Source: Flaviramulus sp.
Lineage (GTDB): Bacteria; Bacteroidota; Bacteroidia; Flavobacteriales; Flavobacteriaceae
Direction: 5' to 3'
Assembly (NCBI RefSeq): GCF_013001275.1
Contig: NZ_JABDMV010000127.1
Location: forward strand, 1 to 39,474
Length of the DNA stretch: 39,474 nucleotides
Shown: positions 17,739-26,077 of the stretch, one piece after another
Layout: each line of letters begins with the position of its first letter
Position numbering within the stretch: the stretch's first letter is position 1
Notes under the pieces: generated by a model
What the model was told of the DNA's origin: nothing
Seen by the model: the letters and a program-made list of their open reading frames with translations, nothing else
Databases searched by the model: none
Position numbers and translations under genes: made by a program

Positions 17739-18543
17739 ATTTATAGAAGAAACCGCAGAATATTTATTTAATAAAGGATTCAAAAAACCAGAAATAGGAA
17801 TAATTCTAGGTACCGGATTGGGTCAATTAGTAGATGAAATAAATATCTTAAAAGAAGTAAGTTACAATCACATCCCTAATTTTCCGACGGCCACCGTGGA
17901 ATTTCATAAAGGAAAACTTATATACGGAGAATTAGAAGGGAAAAAAATTATTGTGATGCAAGGACGCTTTCATATCTATGAAGGATATACACTTCAAGAT
18001 GTAACGTTTCCCGTGCGTATAATGCAAAAATTAGGAATTAGTACTTTGTTGGTTTCAAACGCTGCTGGAGCAATAAATTTAAATTACAAAAAATCAGAAC
18101 TTATGATAATTGAAGATCACATAAATCTTCAAGGAAGTTCACCTTTAGCTTTTAAGGGTGTTGAAGAATTAGGCGAACGATTTGCAGACATGAGTGCACC
18201 CTATGATTTCGATATTAATTCGAAATTTAAAGCCATAGCTAAAGCAAATAATATTACTCTGCACGAAGGCGTATACGCTAGTGTTGTTGGACCTCAACTC
18301 GAAACTAGAGCAGAATACCGCATGTTAAAAATTTTAGGAGCAGATGCGGTTGGAATGAGTACAGTTCCAGAAATAATTGTTGCAAATCATTTAAATTTAA
18401 AAGTAGCTGCCGTGTCAGTTTTAACAGATGAATGCGACCCAGGTAATTTAAAACCAGTTGATATTGCCGATATTATTGCAAATGCAGAAAAAGCAGAACC
18501 AAATATGATTGTGCTGTTTAAAGAATTAATAAAAAATTTATAA
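17731..18543 (+). CDS. punA: Purine nucleoside phosphorylase
   Basis: 270 residues of the trimeric (human-like) phosphorylase family: phosphate-binding GTGLG (27-31), HKGKLIYGELEGK, MQGRFHIYEGY, SNAAGAIN, VVGPQLETRAEYRM and GADAVGMSTVPE. The enzyme splits purine nucleosides with phosphate into base and ribose-1-phosphate. It overlaps the preceding transferase by 8 bases and precedes arsM by 2, so it is firmly built into the arsenosugar operon. An attractive inference is that it removes adenine from dimethylarsinoyl-deoxyadenosine, giving 5-deoxyarsinoyl-ribose-1-phosphate. Trimeric enzymes usually prefer inosine and guanosine, so this needs direct proof. A housekeeping salvage role is the alternative. 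Confidence 0.93.
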   Translation: MIKFIEETAEYLFNKGFKKPEIGIILGTGLGQLVDEINILKEVSYNHIPNFPTATVEFHKGKLIYGELEGKKIIVMQGRFHIYEGYTLQDVTFPVRIMQKLGISTLLVSNAAGAINLNYKKSELMIIEDHINLQGSSPLAFKGVEELGERFADMSAPYDFDINSKFKAIAKANNITLHEGVYASVVGPQLETRAEYRMLKILGADAVGMSTVPEIIVANHLNLKVAAVSVLTDECDPGNLKPVDIADIIANAEKAEPNMIVLFKELIKNL

Positions 18544-18545
18544 AA

Positions 18546-19514
18546 ATGAGTTATTTAGAAACGACACACAATGTATATAAAGAAGCAGCACTAACTCCAG
18601 ATGTAGGCTTATGTTGCACCACAAATCCTATTTGGGAATTACCAGGATTGAAAATCCCAAAAATCATGCAGGAAATGAATTATGGATGCGGTTCTACGGT
18701 ACATGCCAGAGATTTAACAAACAATCCCAAGATGCTTTATGTTGGCGTTGGTGGCGGAATGGAATTATTACAGTTTGCTTATTTTAATCGTCAAAAGGGA
18801 GGTGTTATTGGTGTTGATGTGGTTGATGAAATGCTAGAAGCCTCACGTAAAAATTTTGTTGAAGCAGAAAAACAAAATGATTGGTTTAAAAGCGAATTTG
18901 TGGAGCTTAAAAAAGGTGATGCTATGAATTTACCAATTGAAGATAACAGCATAAATGTAGCCGCTCAAAATTGTTTATTCAATATTTTTAAAGCGGATGA
19001 TTTAAAGAAAGCCATAGCAGAAATGTATCGCGTGTTAAAACCTCATGGCAAATTAGTTATGAGCGACCCAACTTGTGAACAACCTATGAATGAGGCCTTA
19101 AGAAATGATGAGCGTTTACGTGCCTTATGTTTAAGTGGGAGCTTATCAATTAAAGAATATGTAAAAGCCTTGACCGACGCTGGTTTTGGTACAATTGAAA
19201 TTAGAGCTAGAAAGCCATACAGAATTCTGGATCCAAAAAATTATCCGACGGACGAATTAATTTACATAGAATCTATTGAAGTTGCGGCCATAAAAGATCC
19301 AATGCCTGCAGATGGGCCATGTATATTTACCGGAAAAGCAGCCATTTATTATGGGAACGAAGACTTTTATGATGACAATAATGGTCATATTTTACTAAAA
19401 AATCAACCCTTAGCAATTTGTGATAAAACAGCTAATGCGCTAGCTTCAATTGGAAGAGATGATATTTTTATTAGCGAATCCACCTATCATTATGATGGTG
19501 GTGGATGCTGTTAA
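18546..19514 (+). CDS. arsM: ArsM, arsenosugar-type arsenite methyltransferase
   Basis: 322 residues with a class I SAM methyltransferase core (YVGVGGGMELLQFAY, then VIGVDVVDEML and AEMYRVLKPHGKLVMSDP). The three As(III)-binding cysteines of ArsM have clear counterparts: Cys48 in NYGCGS, Cys143 in QNCLFNI and Cys195 in ALCLSGSL. It methylates arsenite stepwise to dimethylarsenic, the ArsS substrate. Extra cysteines occur as a pair at the N-terminus (GLCC, 23-24) and a pair at the very end (GGGCC, 321-322), which could help capture arsenic. It is 2 bases from the phosphorylase and 14 from the DUF547 gene. No arsR, arsC or arsenite pump gene is visible in the window. Confidence 0.92.
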   Translation: MSYLETTHNVYKEAALTPDVGLCCTTNPIWELPGLKIPKIMQEMNYGCGSTVHARDLTNNPKMLYVGVGGGMELLQFAYFNRQKGGVIGVDVVDEMLEASRKNFVEAEKQNDWFKSEFVELKKGDAMNLPIEDNSINVAAQNCLFNIFKADDLKKAIAEMYRVLKPHGKLVMSDPTCEQPMNEALRNDERLRALCLSGSLSIKEYVKALTDAGFGTIEIRARKPYRILDPKNYPTDELIYIESIEVAAIKDPMPADGPCIFTGKAAIYYGNEDFYDDNNGHILLKNQPLAICDKTANALASIGRDDIFISESTYHYDGGGCC

Positions 19515-19528
19515 TAAGAAATATTTAA

Positions 19529-20386
19529 ATGAAATATTTACAACTATTTTTTCTATTAATTCTCACATCTACTTGTTTAGGTTCTAGTCGCGTTGTTGAG
19601 CCCGTTCCCAATAAAATTTCCGAAACCAAGAAAAGTGTTGAAGACACTATTATTGAAAAAATAGTTATTGTAGAAAAAAAACTTGCCGATACTATTAATA
19701 ACGAGTTAATTAAAAAACTGACTCTAGACACAATTCAAATAAATAGTTTTGATCATTCTATTTGGAATAACTTGCTGCAAAAATATGTTTCAGCAGAAGG
19801 AAATGTAAACTACAAGACCTTCAAAACTGATAGAAACTTACTATTACAATACTTATTCAGTTTGGGTGAAAATATACCACATGAAGATTGGACTAAACAT
19901 GAAAAATTAGCATTCTGGATTAATGCTTATAACGCCATGACCATAGATTTAATCTTGCGGCACTACCCTATTAAAAGTATTAAAGACATCAAGGACCCGT
20001 GGGAACAACGTTATTGGAAATTGGGCGATAAATGGTACAATCTTGAAGAAATTGAACATCAAATATTACGAAAAATGAATGAACCCCGAATCCATTTTGC
20101 TATTGTTTGTGCCTCCTATTCTTGCCCTAAATTATTGAATGAAACTTATAAAGCGGAAACTTTAGAAAATCAATTAACAGAGGTTACAGAAGAATTTTTA
20201 AACGATAAAAAAAGAAACAATATTTCGCAAAACAGATTGGAGCTCTCAAAAATATTTCAATGGTTTTCAAAAGATTTCAAACAAGATGGAAATATTATAG
20301 ATTTTATAAATCAATACTCCCAGATACAAATTTCTGAGAAGGCCAAAATTATTTATATGGATTATAATTGGGGTCTAAATGAATAA
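19529..20386 (+). CDS. DUF547 protein of the arsenosugar operon, exported
   Basis: 285 residues. The start MKYLQLFFLLILTSTCLG is a signal peptide, possibly a lipoprotein signal with a poor lipobox (TSTC). The DUF547 domain covers about 75-270: LAFWINAYNAMTIDLILRHY, IKDPWEQRYWKLGDKWYNL, HFAIVCASYSCPKL and LSKIFQWFSKDF. The family is widespread and of unknown function; the conserved His and Cys residues (HFAIVCASYSCP) resemble a thiol active site or metal site. Position inside the operon, 14 bases behind arsM and overlapping the next transferase by 8 bases, suggests a role outside the cytoplasm in the arsenosugar pathway, for example at the envelope. Confidence 0.85.
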   Translation: MKYLQLFFLLILTSTCLGSSRVVEPVPNKISETKKSVEDTIIEKIVIVEKKLADTINNELIKKLTLDTIQINSFDHSIWNNLLQKYVSAEGNVNYKTFKTDRNLLLQYLFSLGENIPHEDWTKHEKLAFWINAYNAMTIDLILRHYPIKSIKDIKDPWEQRYWKLGDKWYNLEEIEHQILRKMNEPRIHFAIVCASYSCPKLLNETYKAETLENQLTEVTEEFLNDKKRNNISQNRLELSKIFQWFSKDFKQDGNIIDFINQYSQIQISEKAKIIYMDYNWGLNE

Positions 20387-21128
20387 AATTTCCATTATAA
20401 TACCGGTTTTAAACGAAGAGTTTTCAATTGGCAAACTCTTGAAATATTTACTTGCTAATTCTTCCGAAAAAAATATTTCTGAAATTATATTGGTTGATGG
20501 AGGAAGCACTGATAAATCTGAAGATATTATAATAAGTTTCCTTGAAAGGAACAATAATTGTATTGAAAAATATCAATCTGCTAAAAACAATGTAAGAACA
20601 TTAATAAGATTTATAAAATCTGAAAAAGGTAGAGCCAAACAAATGAATTTAGGCGCAAAATCTGCTACAGGGAATATTCTTTATTTTTTACATGCCGATT
20701 CTTATCCTCCAAATCAGTTTGATGAACTAATTATACAAGAGGTTAAAAAAGGAAATAATGCCGGTTGTTTTAAAATGCAGTTTGACAGTAATCATTGGTG
20801 GTTAAAATTAGCAAGTTGGTTTACACAATTTAATTGGCGTATATGTAGAGGTGGTGATCAAAGTCAGTTCATAACAAAAGAACTATTTAATGAGATTGGT
20901 GGTTTTCAAGAAGATTACATTATCTATGAAGATAATATTCTGATAAATGAATTATATGCTAGAAATCAGTTTATTGTTATAAATAAAAATTTAAAATCTT
21001 CTGCTAGAATGTACAGAAAGCACGGTATTTTTAAGCTCCAATATTTTTATTGGACTATTTATGCAAAACGCCTTTTTGGTGCTGATGCCGATGATATATC
21101 TAGTTATTACAAAAGGTATGTCTCATAA
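20379..21128 (+). CDS. TIGR04283-type arsenosugar glycosyltransferase
   Basis: 249 residues, GT2 fold. Seen are ISIIIPVLNEEFSI, ILVDGGSTDKSE, the metal-binding FLHADSYPP and the family motif RGGDQSQFITKELFNEIGGF with YEDNILI. It is the second transferase family linked with ArsS (formerly rSAM/selenodomain-associated transferase 2). It probably handles the sugar part of the arsenosugar, for example joining it to glycerol or another acceptor, but the donor and acceptor are not known. It overlaps the DUF547 gene by 8 bases and ends the plus-strand operon; the convergent metallophosphatase stops only 4 bases away. Confidence 0.9.
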   Translation: MNKISIIIPVLNEEFSIGKLLKYLLANSSEKNISEIILVDGGSTDKSEDIIISFLERNNNCIEKYQSAKNNVRTLIRFIKSEKGRAKQMNLGAKSATGNILYFLHADSYPPNQFDELIIQEVKKGNNAGCFKMQFDSNHWWLKLASWFTQFNWRICRGGDQSQFITKELFNEIGGFQEDYIIYEDNILINELYARNQFIVINKNLKSSARMYRKHGIFKLQYFYWTIYAKRLFGADADDISSYYKRYVS

Positions 21129-21132
21129 AATG

Positions 21133-21864
21133 CTATGACCGATTTCTTCCTTTCTCATTTGGATATAAAATTGGTAAATTATCACTTTGAAAAACTTCTT
21201 TAGAATTTATATTTATAGCGGAAAGTTTTCCAGTAAAAGCTGCGCCTGTATCAATATTCCATACATTAATGGCACCCATAGGAACATTACATCCAAAATT
21301 TATAGTTGGAGTATGTCCTATATAAATTTCGCTATAATGCTTTAGTCTGTTTGGATATTTAACAGAATCTTTTTCTATGCGTTTATCCATAGTTAAAGCC
21401 ATTTCCCATAAGGTTCTATCAAAGTACAAAGTGGATTCATATATTTCCTTATCAACGCCATGCATCGATGTAAACCCAGCATGCAAAAACAATCTGTTTT
21501 GTTCATCAAGATGATACATCTTTAAATTTTCAAAAAACTCTAAATGAGACTTTTTTTCTTGAATAGAAAATCCGTTATAACTTTCGATAGTTTCTTTTCC
21601 ACCATGCATATACCAAGTCATATTTACCTCACCGGCTCTCAACCAGTCTTCGCACCAAACATCATGATTTCCTTTTATAAAAACACATTTTATTCTTTCG
21701 GAAAGCTCTATAAGGAACTGAATAACTTGTGCAGATTCACTCCATCCGTCAACATAATCGCCCACAAAAATAAGCATGTCTTCATCTTTTATTTCCATTT
21801 TATTTAGAAGCTGTAGCAACGCTTTTAAACCACCATGAATATCTCCTACTGCAAAAATTCGCAT
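21133..21864 (-). CDS. PPP-type metallophosphatase
   Basis: 243 residues with the two-metal phosphatase motifs in order: GDIHGG (7-12), GDYVDGW, KGNHD, a later LHAGF and IGHTPT. This places it in the Ser/Thr protein phosphatase / diadenosine tetraphosphatase group. It could act on proteins, dinucleotides or sugar phosphates. Its place between the arsenosugar operon and the redox pair, on the opposite strand, makes a role on a phosphorylated pathway intermediate possible, but this is speculation. No regulatory features are seen. Confidence 0.88.
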   Translation of the reverse strand: MRIFAVGDIHGGLKALLQLLNKMEIKDEDMLIFVGDYVDGWSESAQVIQFLIELSERIKCVFIKGNHDVWCEDWLRAGEVNMTWYMHGGKETIESYNGFSIQEKKSHLEFFENLKMYHLDEQNRLFLHAGFTSMHGVDKEIYESTLYFDRTLWEMALTMDKRIEKDSVKYPNRLKHYSEIYIGHTPTINFGCNVPMGAINVWNIDTGAAFTGKLSAININSKEVFQSDNLPILYPNEKGRNRS

Positions 21865-21921
21865 ATTTTATTTTTTTAACAAAACTACTGGATTATTTAA
21901 ATTCGAGAACAAATAACTTCA

Positions 21922-22929
21922 TTAATTTAAACTGTATTGCTTACGAATCAAAGTCTCTACTGGTTTGTTTTGTGGAGTAAACTGGTGATTATTATTTCCT
22001 CCACTTTCGGAATAATTATGAAACCATTTCCAAATAAAACCTCCTGCAAACCAATCTTCTTTCCAAAATGTTTGAAACAAAGCCTCAGTTGTATTAGATT
22101 GAGCCTGGAGATTTACTTGATTCATACTTCTATCACTTTTCCACGGTGCTTTACCAGAGAAGTCAACACTTCGATAGCCATATTCAGTAAACAATATTAG
22201 TTTATTGTATTTATCACTAACATTTTTCACATCCTGTTTATGGTTTTTCCATCCTTCTAAACATTCTTTTATTGTTGGTGTTTTACTATCGCTAACAGGA
22301 AAATATGCGTCAATTCCAATATAATCCAGTTTACTCCAAAATGGCGTCTTATTAAACTCATTCCAATTTGCTGCATAAGTTAATTTACCGCTATAAGTTT
22401 TTTTAATTTCAGTTATCAATTCTAACCAATAAGCTGGTCGGTGGGCAACAAAGTTTTCTAATTCTGTGCCAATACAAAAAATATCGGCCTCAGTTTCTTC
22501 CGCCAATTCCGCATATTCTAGTATAAATTTCGAATAAGACTGTTCTAAAAGTTTCCAATTCTCTTCACTTTCCATTTTAATTAAACCTGTAAATTCGCCG
22601 TGCCAAACCCAAATTTGTGGTTTAATCATGATTTTAAGATGGTTTTTACTTAGTTCTTTTATGTATTGTTTAGCACCCGCCCGAGTTTCTCCAAACCATT
22701 GCCTATCTGAATTATGAATAATTTCGGGATGTGATATATCTTTTACAAAACCAAAGGGCATAATGGCCGCGTAATTTGCATTTAACTTAACTACGGAAAC
22801 AACATGCTCGTTAGTTATCGTGTCTCGAGATGCTACAAAACTCACACCATTAATCTTTTCTTTTTTAACTGGTGCCATTGCACAAGTGCAAAATATAAGC
22901 AAAAAACAAAATTGTAAAATAAAACGCAT
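21922..22929 (-). CDS. GH113-like glycosidase, exported
   Basis: 335 residues from ATG at 22929 (MRFILQFCFLLIFCTC), preferred because it gives a proper signal peptide, perhaps a lipoprotein; the frame runs 24 codons further upstream. The mature part is a TIM-barrel glycoside hydrolase: IMPFGFVKDISHPEI, IMIKPQIWVWHGEFTG, CIGTELENF with a probable acid/base Glu, YIGIDAYFPVSD and LILFTEYGYRS with the probable nucleophile Glu. GFIWKWFHNY closes the barrel. This pattern fits the GH113 (mannanase-like) group. The substrate is not evident. The gene sits inside the arsenosugar region but on the opposite strand. Confidence 0.75.
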   Translation of the reverse strand: MRFILQFCFLLIFCTCAMAPVKKEKINGVSFVASRDTITNEHVVSVVKLNANYAAIMPFGFVKDISHPEIIHNSDRQWFGETRAGAKQYIKELSKNHLKIMIKPQIWVWHGEFTGLIKMESEENWKLLEQSYSKFILEYAELAEETEADIFCIGTELENFVAHRPAYWLELITEIKKTYSGKLTYAANWNEFNKTPFWSKLDYIGIDAYFPVSDSKTPTIKECLEGWKNHKQDVKNVSDKYNKLILFTEYGYRSVDFSGKAPWKSDRSMNQVNLQAQSNTTEALFQTFWKEDWFAGGFIWKWFHNYSESGGNNNHQFTPQNKPVETLIRKQYSLN

Positions 22930-23022
22930 AAGTGTGATTTTATCTCTAAATTTAAAAAAAAATGAACATACAAAATTAGGTTTTATCATTTCTATCGACA
23001 AAATTTATAACTAGCAAAATTT

Positions 23023-24327
23023 ATGGAACACATTGTTATTATAGGAAATGGTATTTCGGGTGTTACAGCTGCACGACACATTCGAAAACTTTCCGATAAA
23101 AAAATTACCATAATTTCAGCAGAATCCGATTATTTTTTTTCCCGTACAGCACTTATGTATATTTATATGGGTCATATGACCTTTGAGCATACACAGCCTT
23201 ATGAAAATTGGTTTTGGGAGAAAAATAAAATCAACCTTAAGAAAGGTTTTGTTGAAACGATTGACACGGATGCTAAAACACTTCATTTTGCAAAAGGCAG
23301 CACCCTAGAATACGACAAACTCATTATAGCCACTGGCAGTAAACCTAATAAATTTGGCTGGCCAGGGCAAGATTTAGAGGGTGTTATGGGTATGTATAGT
23401 AAGCAAGATTTAGAAAATCTGGAAACACATGCGCCAAATAATAAAACGTGCAAGCGAGCTGTAATTGTTGGCGGCGGACTAATTGGTATTGAGCTAGCCG
23501 AAATGCTAAATTCACGTAATATACCTGTAACGTTTTTGGTTAGAGAAAATAGTTTTTGGAATGGAGTTTTACCCGATGGTGAGAGTGAAATGATTAACAG
23601 ACATATAAAAAATCATCATATTGATTTACGTTTAAACACCAATTTAAAGGAAATAATTTCTGATGGAAATGGAAAATCTAAAGCGGTTATTATTGAAGAA
23701 ACAGGTGAAGAAATTGCCTGTGATGTGGTTGGATTAACCGCAGGTGTTACACCCAATATCGATTTTATAAAAAACTCAAAAATCGAAACAAATCGTGGTG
23801 TAAAAGTAAATAGGTATCTAGAAACCAATATTCCTGATGTTTACGCAATTGGCGATTGTGCGGAACAAAATGAAGGTATAAATGGACGCAGACCTATTGA
23901 AGCCGTTTGGTACACGGGTAGAATGATGGGTGAAACGTTGGCACAAACCATCTGTGGCAACAAGATTCAATACAAACCTGGACATTGGTTTAATTCTGCT
24001 AAATTTTTAGATATAGAATATCAAACTTATGGGTGGGTTCATAGTAGTAAGAGTAAACCTGATTATGAACAACATTTCCATTGGAAACATGATGATGACA
24101 CTAAATGTATTACCGTTTCTTATCATAAAGAATCCAATTTATTCTTAGGTATAAATACGTTTGGCATTAGGATGCGACATGAAACTTTCGACAGATGGTT
24201 AACCGAAAAACGTGATGTAGATTATGCACTAAACCATTTAATAGAAGCGAATTTTGATCCAGAATTTTACAAATCATTTGAATCAGCCATTCAAAAAGCT
24301 TTCCAAAATCAACTTCAAACTATTTAA
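23023..24327 (+). CDS. NAD(P)/FAD-dependent oxidoreductase
   Basis: 434 residues. The N-terminal FAD loop is IIGNGISG (7-14), the NAD loop AVIVGGGLIGIELAEML (about 147-163), and VYAIGDCAE the second FAD motif, as in ferredoxin/rubredoxin reductases and the nitrite-reductase flavin subunit. There is no CxxC disulfide as in thioredoxin reductases. The C-terminal ~100 residues are unlike a standard dimer domain. It precedes the membrane 4Fe-4S gene by only 10 bases, so the two probably form an NADH-to-membrane electron path. Why this pair follows the arsenosugar operon is open; it may reduce pentavalent arsenic intermediates or feed ArsS. Confidence 0.85.
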   Translation: MEHIVIIGNGISGVTAARHIRKLSDKKITIISAESDYFFSRTALMYIYMGHMTFEHTQPYENWFWEKNKINLKKGFVETIDTDAKTLHFAKGSTLEYDKLIIATGSKPNKFGWPGQDLEGVMGMYSKQDLENLETHAPNNKTCKRAVIVGGGLIGIELAEMLNSRNIPVTFLVRENSFWNGVLPDGESEMINRHIKNHHIDLRLNTNLKEIISDGNGKSKAVIIEETGEEIACDVVGLTAGVTPNIDFIKNSKIETNRGVKVNRYLETNIPDVYAIGDCAEQNEGINGRRPIEAVWYTGRMMGETLAQTICGNKIQYKPGHWFNSAKFLDIEYQTYGWVHSSKSKPDYEQHFHWKHDDDTKCITVSYHKESNLFLGINTFGIRMRHETFDRWLTEKRDVDYALNHLIEANFDPEFYKSFESAIQKAFQNQLQTI

Positions 24328-24337
24328 AAAGAAAGAC

Positions 24338-25939
24338 ATGAGCAATAAATTAAATCAAAGTATGTCTTTAGCAAAACCAGAGGCGAACAATTTATCAACG
24401 AAACAAAAAATCTCTGTTTTACTAGGTGTAACAGGTCTTTTTATTTTGGCACTTGCTGTTTTTAATACAGATTTTCCTAACAAATCGTTATTTCTATCAT
24501 TATCGCTCGGGCTCATAGCAATTGGCACTATTCTATTCACAAATGACTTATATTTAAACAAATTAGAAGGTATTAAAAATGATGGTATTTGGTTTAAATC
24601 AATATCATCGAGAGGTATTTTAGGCTGGATTACTGGAATTGTGCTTACCGGATTTTATATTGTACTTTATTTTTATCCTCAATATTTAGGACAAGCATCA
24701 AACGGTGAAACTAACACAGGACTTATTTCTTTATTCGACCCTTTAAGCTATTTACTTAGTGGAAGACCCGCAAGTCAATGGTTTGTATATGGTACACTTT
24801 ACACCTTAGCTATATTAATATTTGGATATAAATTCATGCTTAAATATCGTCATAATAGGTACGAACAATTACGCACAGCTTCGGTGATGTTTTTTCAATT
24901 AGGATTTGCTTTTCTAATTCCAGAATTTATGGCGCGTTTAAATGAAAGTCCCGATTATAATTTACCTTATTATGATTTAAAAAGCATTTGGCCATTAAAC
25001 TATTATTTGTTTGATGGTTGGTCAATAAACGGTTTTTTATCCTCCGGAAATCTTGGTTTATCACTATTGATTTTTGGTGTTCTATCAATTTTTGTAGTGT
25101 CACCTATTCTAACTTATAAATATGGAAAACGTTGGTATTGCTCATGGGTTTGTGGTTGTGGAGGTTTAGCTGAAACAGCAGGTGATTCATTTAGGCAACT
25201 TTCTTCAAAAAAATTATCAGCATGGAAGCTAGAACGTTGGCTAATACATACGGTATTGGTGTTTTCGGTAATTATGACAACCGCAATGATTTATACTTAT
25301 TTAGGAAAAGATCCTAGTAAATTCTGGCTCACTCGAAGTGCATTTTTGATAGGTGTTGGTATTATTTTAACATTAGTTTTTTCGATTACAATGATTTACA
25401 AACGCCACGAGCTTGGTAAAGATGCCCTTTATGGTGCAATTGGCTATTTTGCAGTAATTGCTACCCTAATCATTATGCACTATACAGGTACAACCGATAA
25501 AATATTTTTTATAAAATCCAGCGCTCTAAGATCTGTATATGGACTATATATTGGATCTTTATTTTCGGGTGTTATCGGAACTGGATTTTATCCTATTTTG
25601 GGTAATCGTGTTTGGTGTCGGTTTGGTTGCCCTATGGCTGCTATTTTAGGTTTCCAACAGCGCATGTTTTCAAAATTCAGAATAACCACCAATGGCGGAC
25701 AATGTATTTCTTGTGGTAACTGTTCCACTTATTGCGAGATGGGTATAGATGTTCGTGCTTATGCTCAAAAAGGTGAGAATATTGTGCGTTCTAGTTGTGT
25801 AGGCTGTGGTATTTGTTCAGCAGTTTGCCCAAGAGGTGTTTTGAAATTAGAAAACGATTCGTTAAAAGGACGAATTAATTCTAACGAAATATTACTAGGG
25901 AATGATGTGGATCTGATGGATTTTGTGAATCAAAAATAA
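24338..25939 (+). CDS. Membrane-bound 4Fe-4S protein (NosR/NapH/CcoG-like)
   Basis: 533 residues from ATG at 24338 (MSNKLNQSMSL); an upstream in-frame start would overlap the previous gene heavily and adds nothing conserved. There are about ten hydrophobic helices. Cysteine motifs include YCSWVCGCGG and WCRFGCPM in the membrane part, the NosR/NapH type CxxxCP, and a C-terminal two-cluster ferredoxin with CISCGNCSTYCEMG and CVGCGICSAVCPRG. It should pass electrons across or along the membrane, presumably from the adjacent flavoprotein. The terminal acceptor is not encoded here. It is the last gene before a 138-base gap in which I see no gene or terminator. Confidence 0.85.
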   Translation: MSNKLNQSMSLAKPEANNLSTKQKISVLLGVTGLFILALAVFNTDFPNKSLFLSLSLGLIAIGTILFTNDLYLNKLEGIKNDGIWFKSISSRGILGWITGIVLTGFYIVLYFYPQYLGQASNGETNTGLISLFDPLSYLLSGRPASQWFVYGTLYTLAILIFGYKFMLKYRHNRYEQLRTASVMFFQLGFAFLIPEFMARLNESPDYNLPYYDLKSIWPLNYYLFDGWSINGFLSSGNLGLSLLIFGVLSIFVVSPILTYKYGKRWYCSWVCGCGGLAETAGDSFRQLSSKKLSAWKLERWLIHTVLVFSVIMTTAMIYTYLGKDPSKFWLTRSAFLIGVGIILTLVFSITMIYKRHELGKDALYGAIGYFAVIATLIIMHYTGTTDKIFFIKSSALRSVYGLYIGSLFSGVIGTGFYPILGNRVWCRFGCPMAAILGFQQRMFSKFRITTNGGQCISCGNCSTYCEMGIDVRAYAQKGENIVRSSCVGCGICSAVCPRGVLKLENDSLKGRINSNEILLGNDVDLMDFVNQK

Positions 25940-26034
25940 TCATTTTAAAACTTATTTCTTTTATAATTTACCTATGCACATGCCATTTATAGCTAAGTGA
26001 AATATCCCAATTTCGATAGGTTAATCAAAAGAAT

Positions 26035-26042
26035 TACCTTTG
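26035..26042 (+). promoter_or_regulatory. -7 element before the GT2 pair
   Basis: TACCTTTG fits TAnnTTTG exactly and is followed by C, as in many flavobacterial promoters. It lies 35 bases before the ATG at 26078. The -33 side has TTTCG instead of TTTG. Confidence 0.4.
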
Positions 26043-26077
26043 CAACTTTAAACAGAAAATCAACTATCTAACTTTCA

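Noticed and set aside
16038-19514. Selenium-related operon (older family names mention selenodomain)
   Set aside because: No in-frame TGA suggesting selenocysteine and no selenium genes; ArsM cysteines and ArsS signatures point to arsenic.
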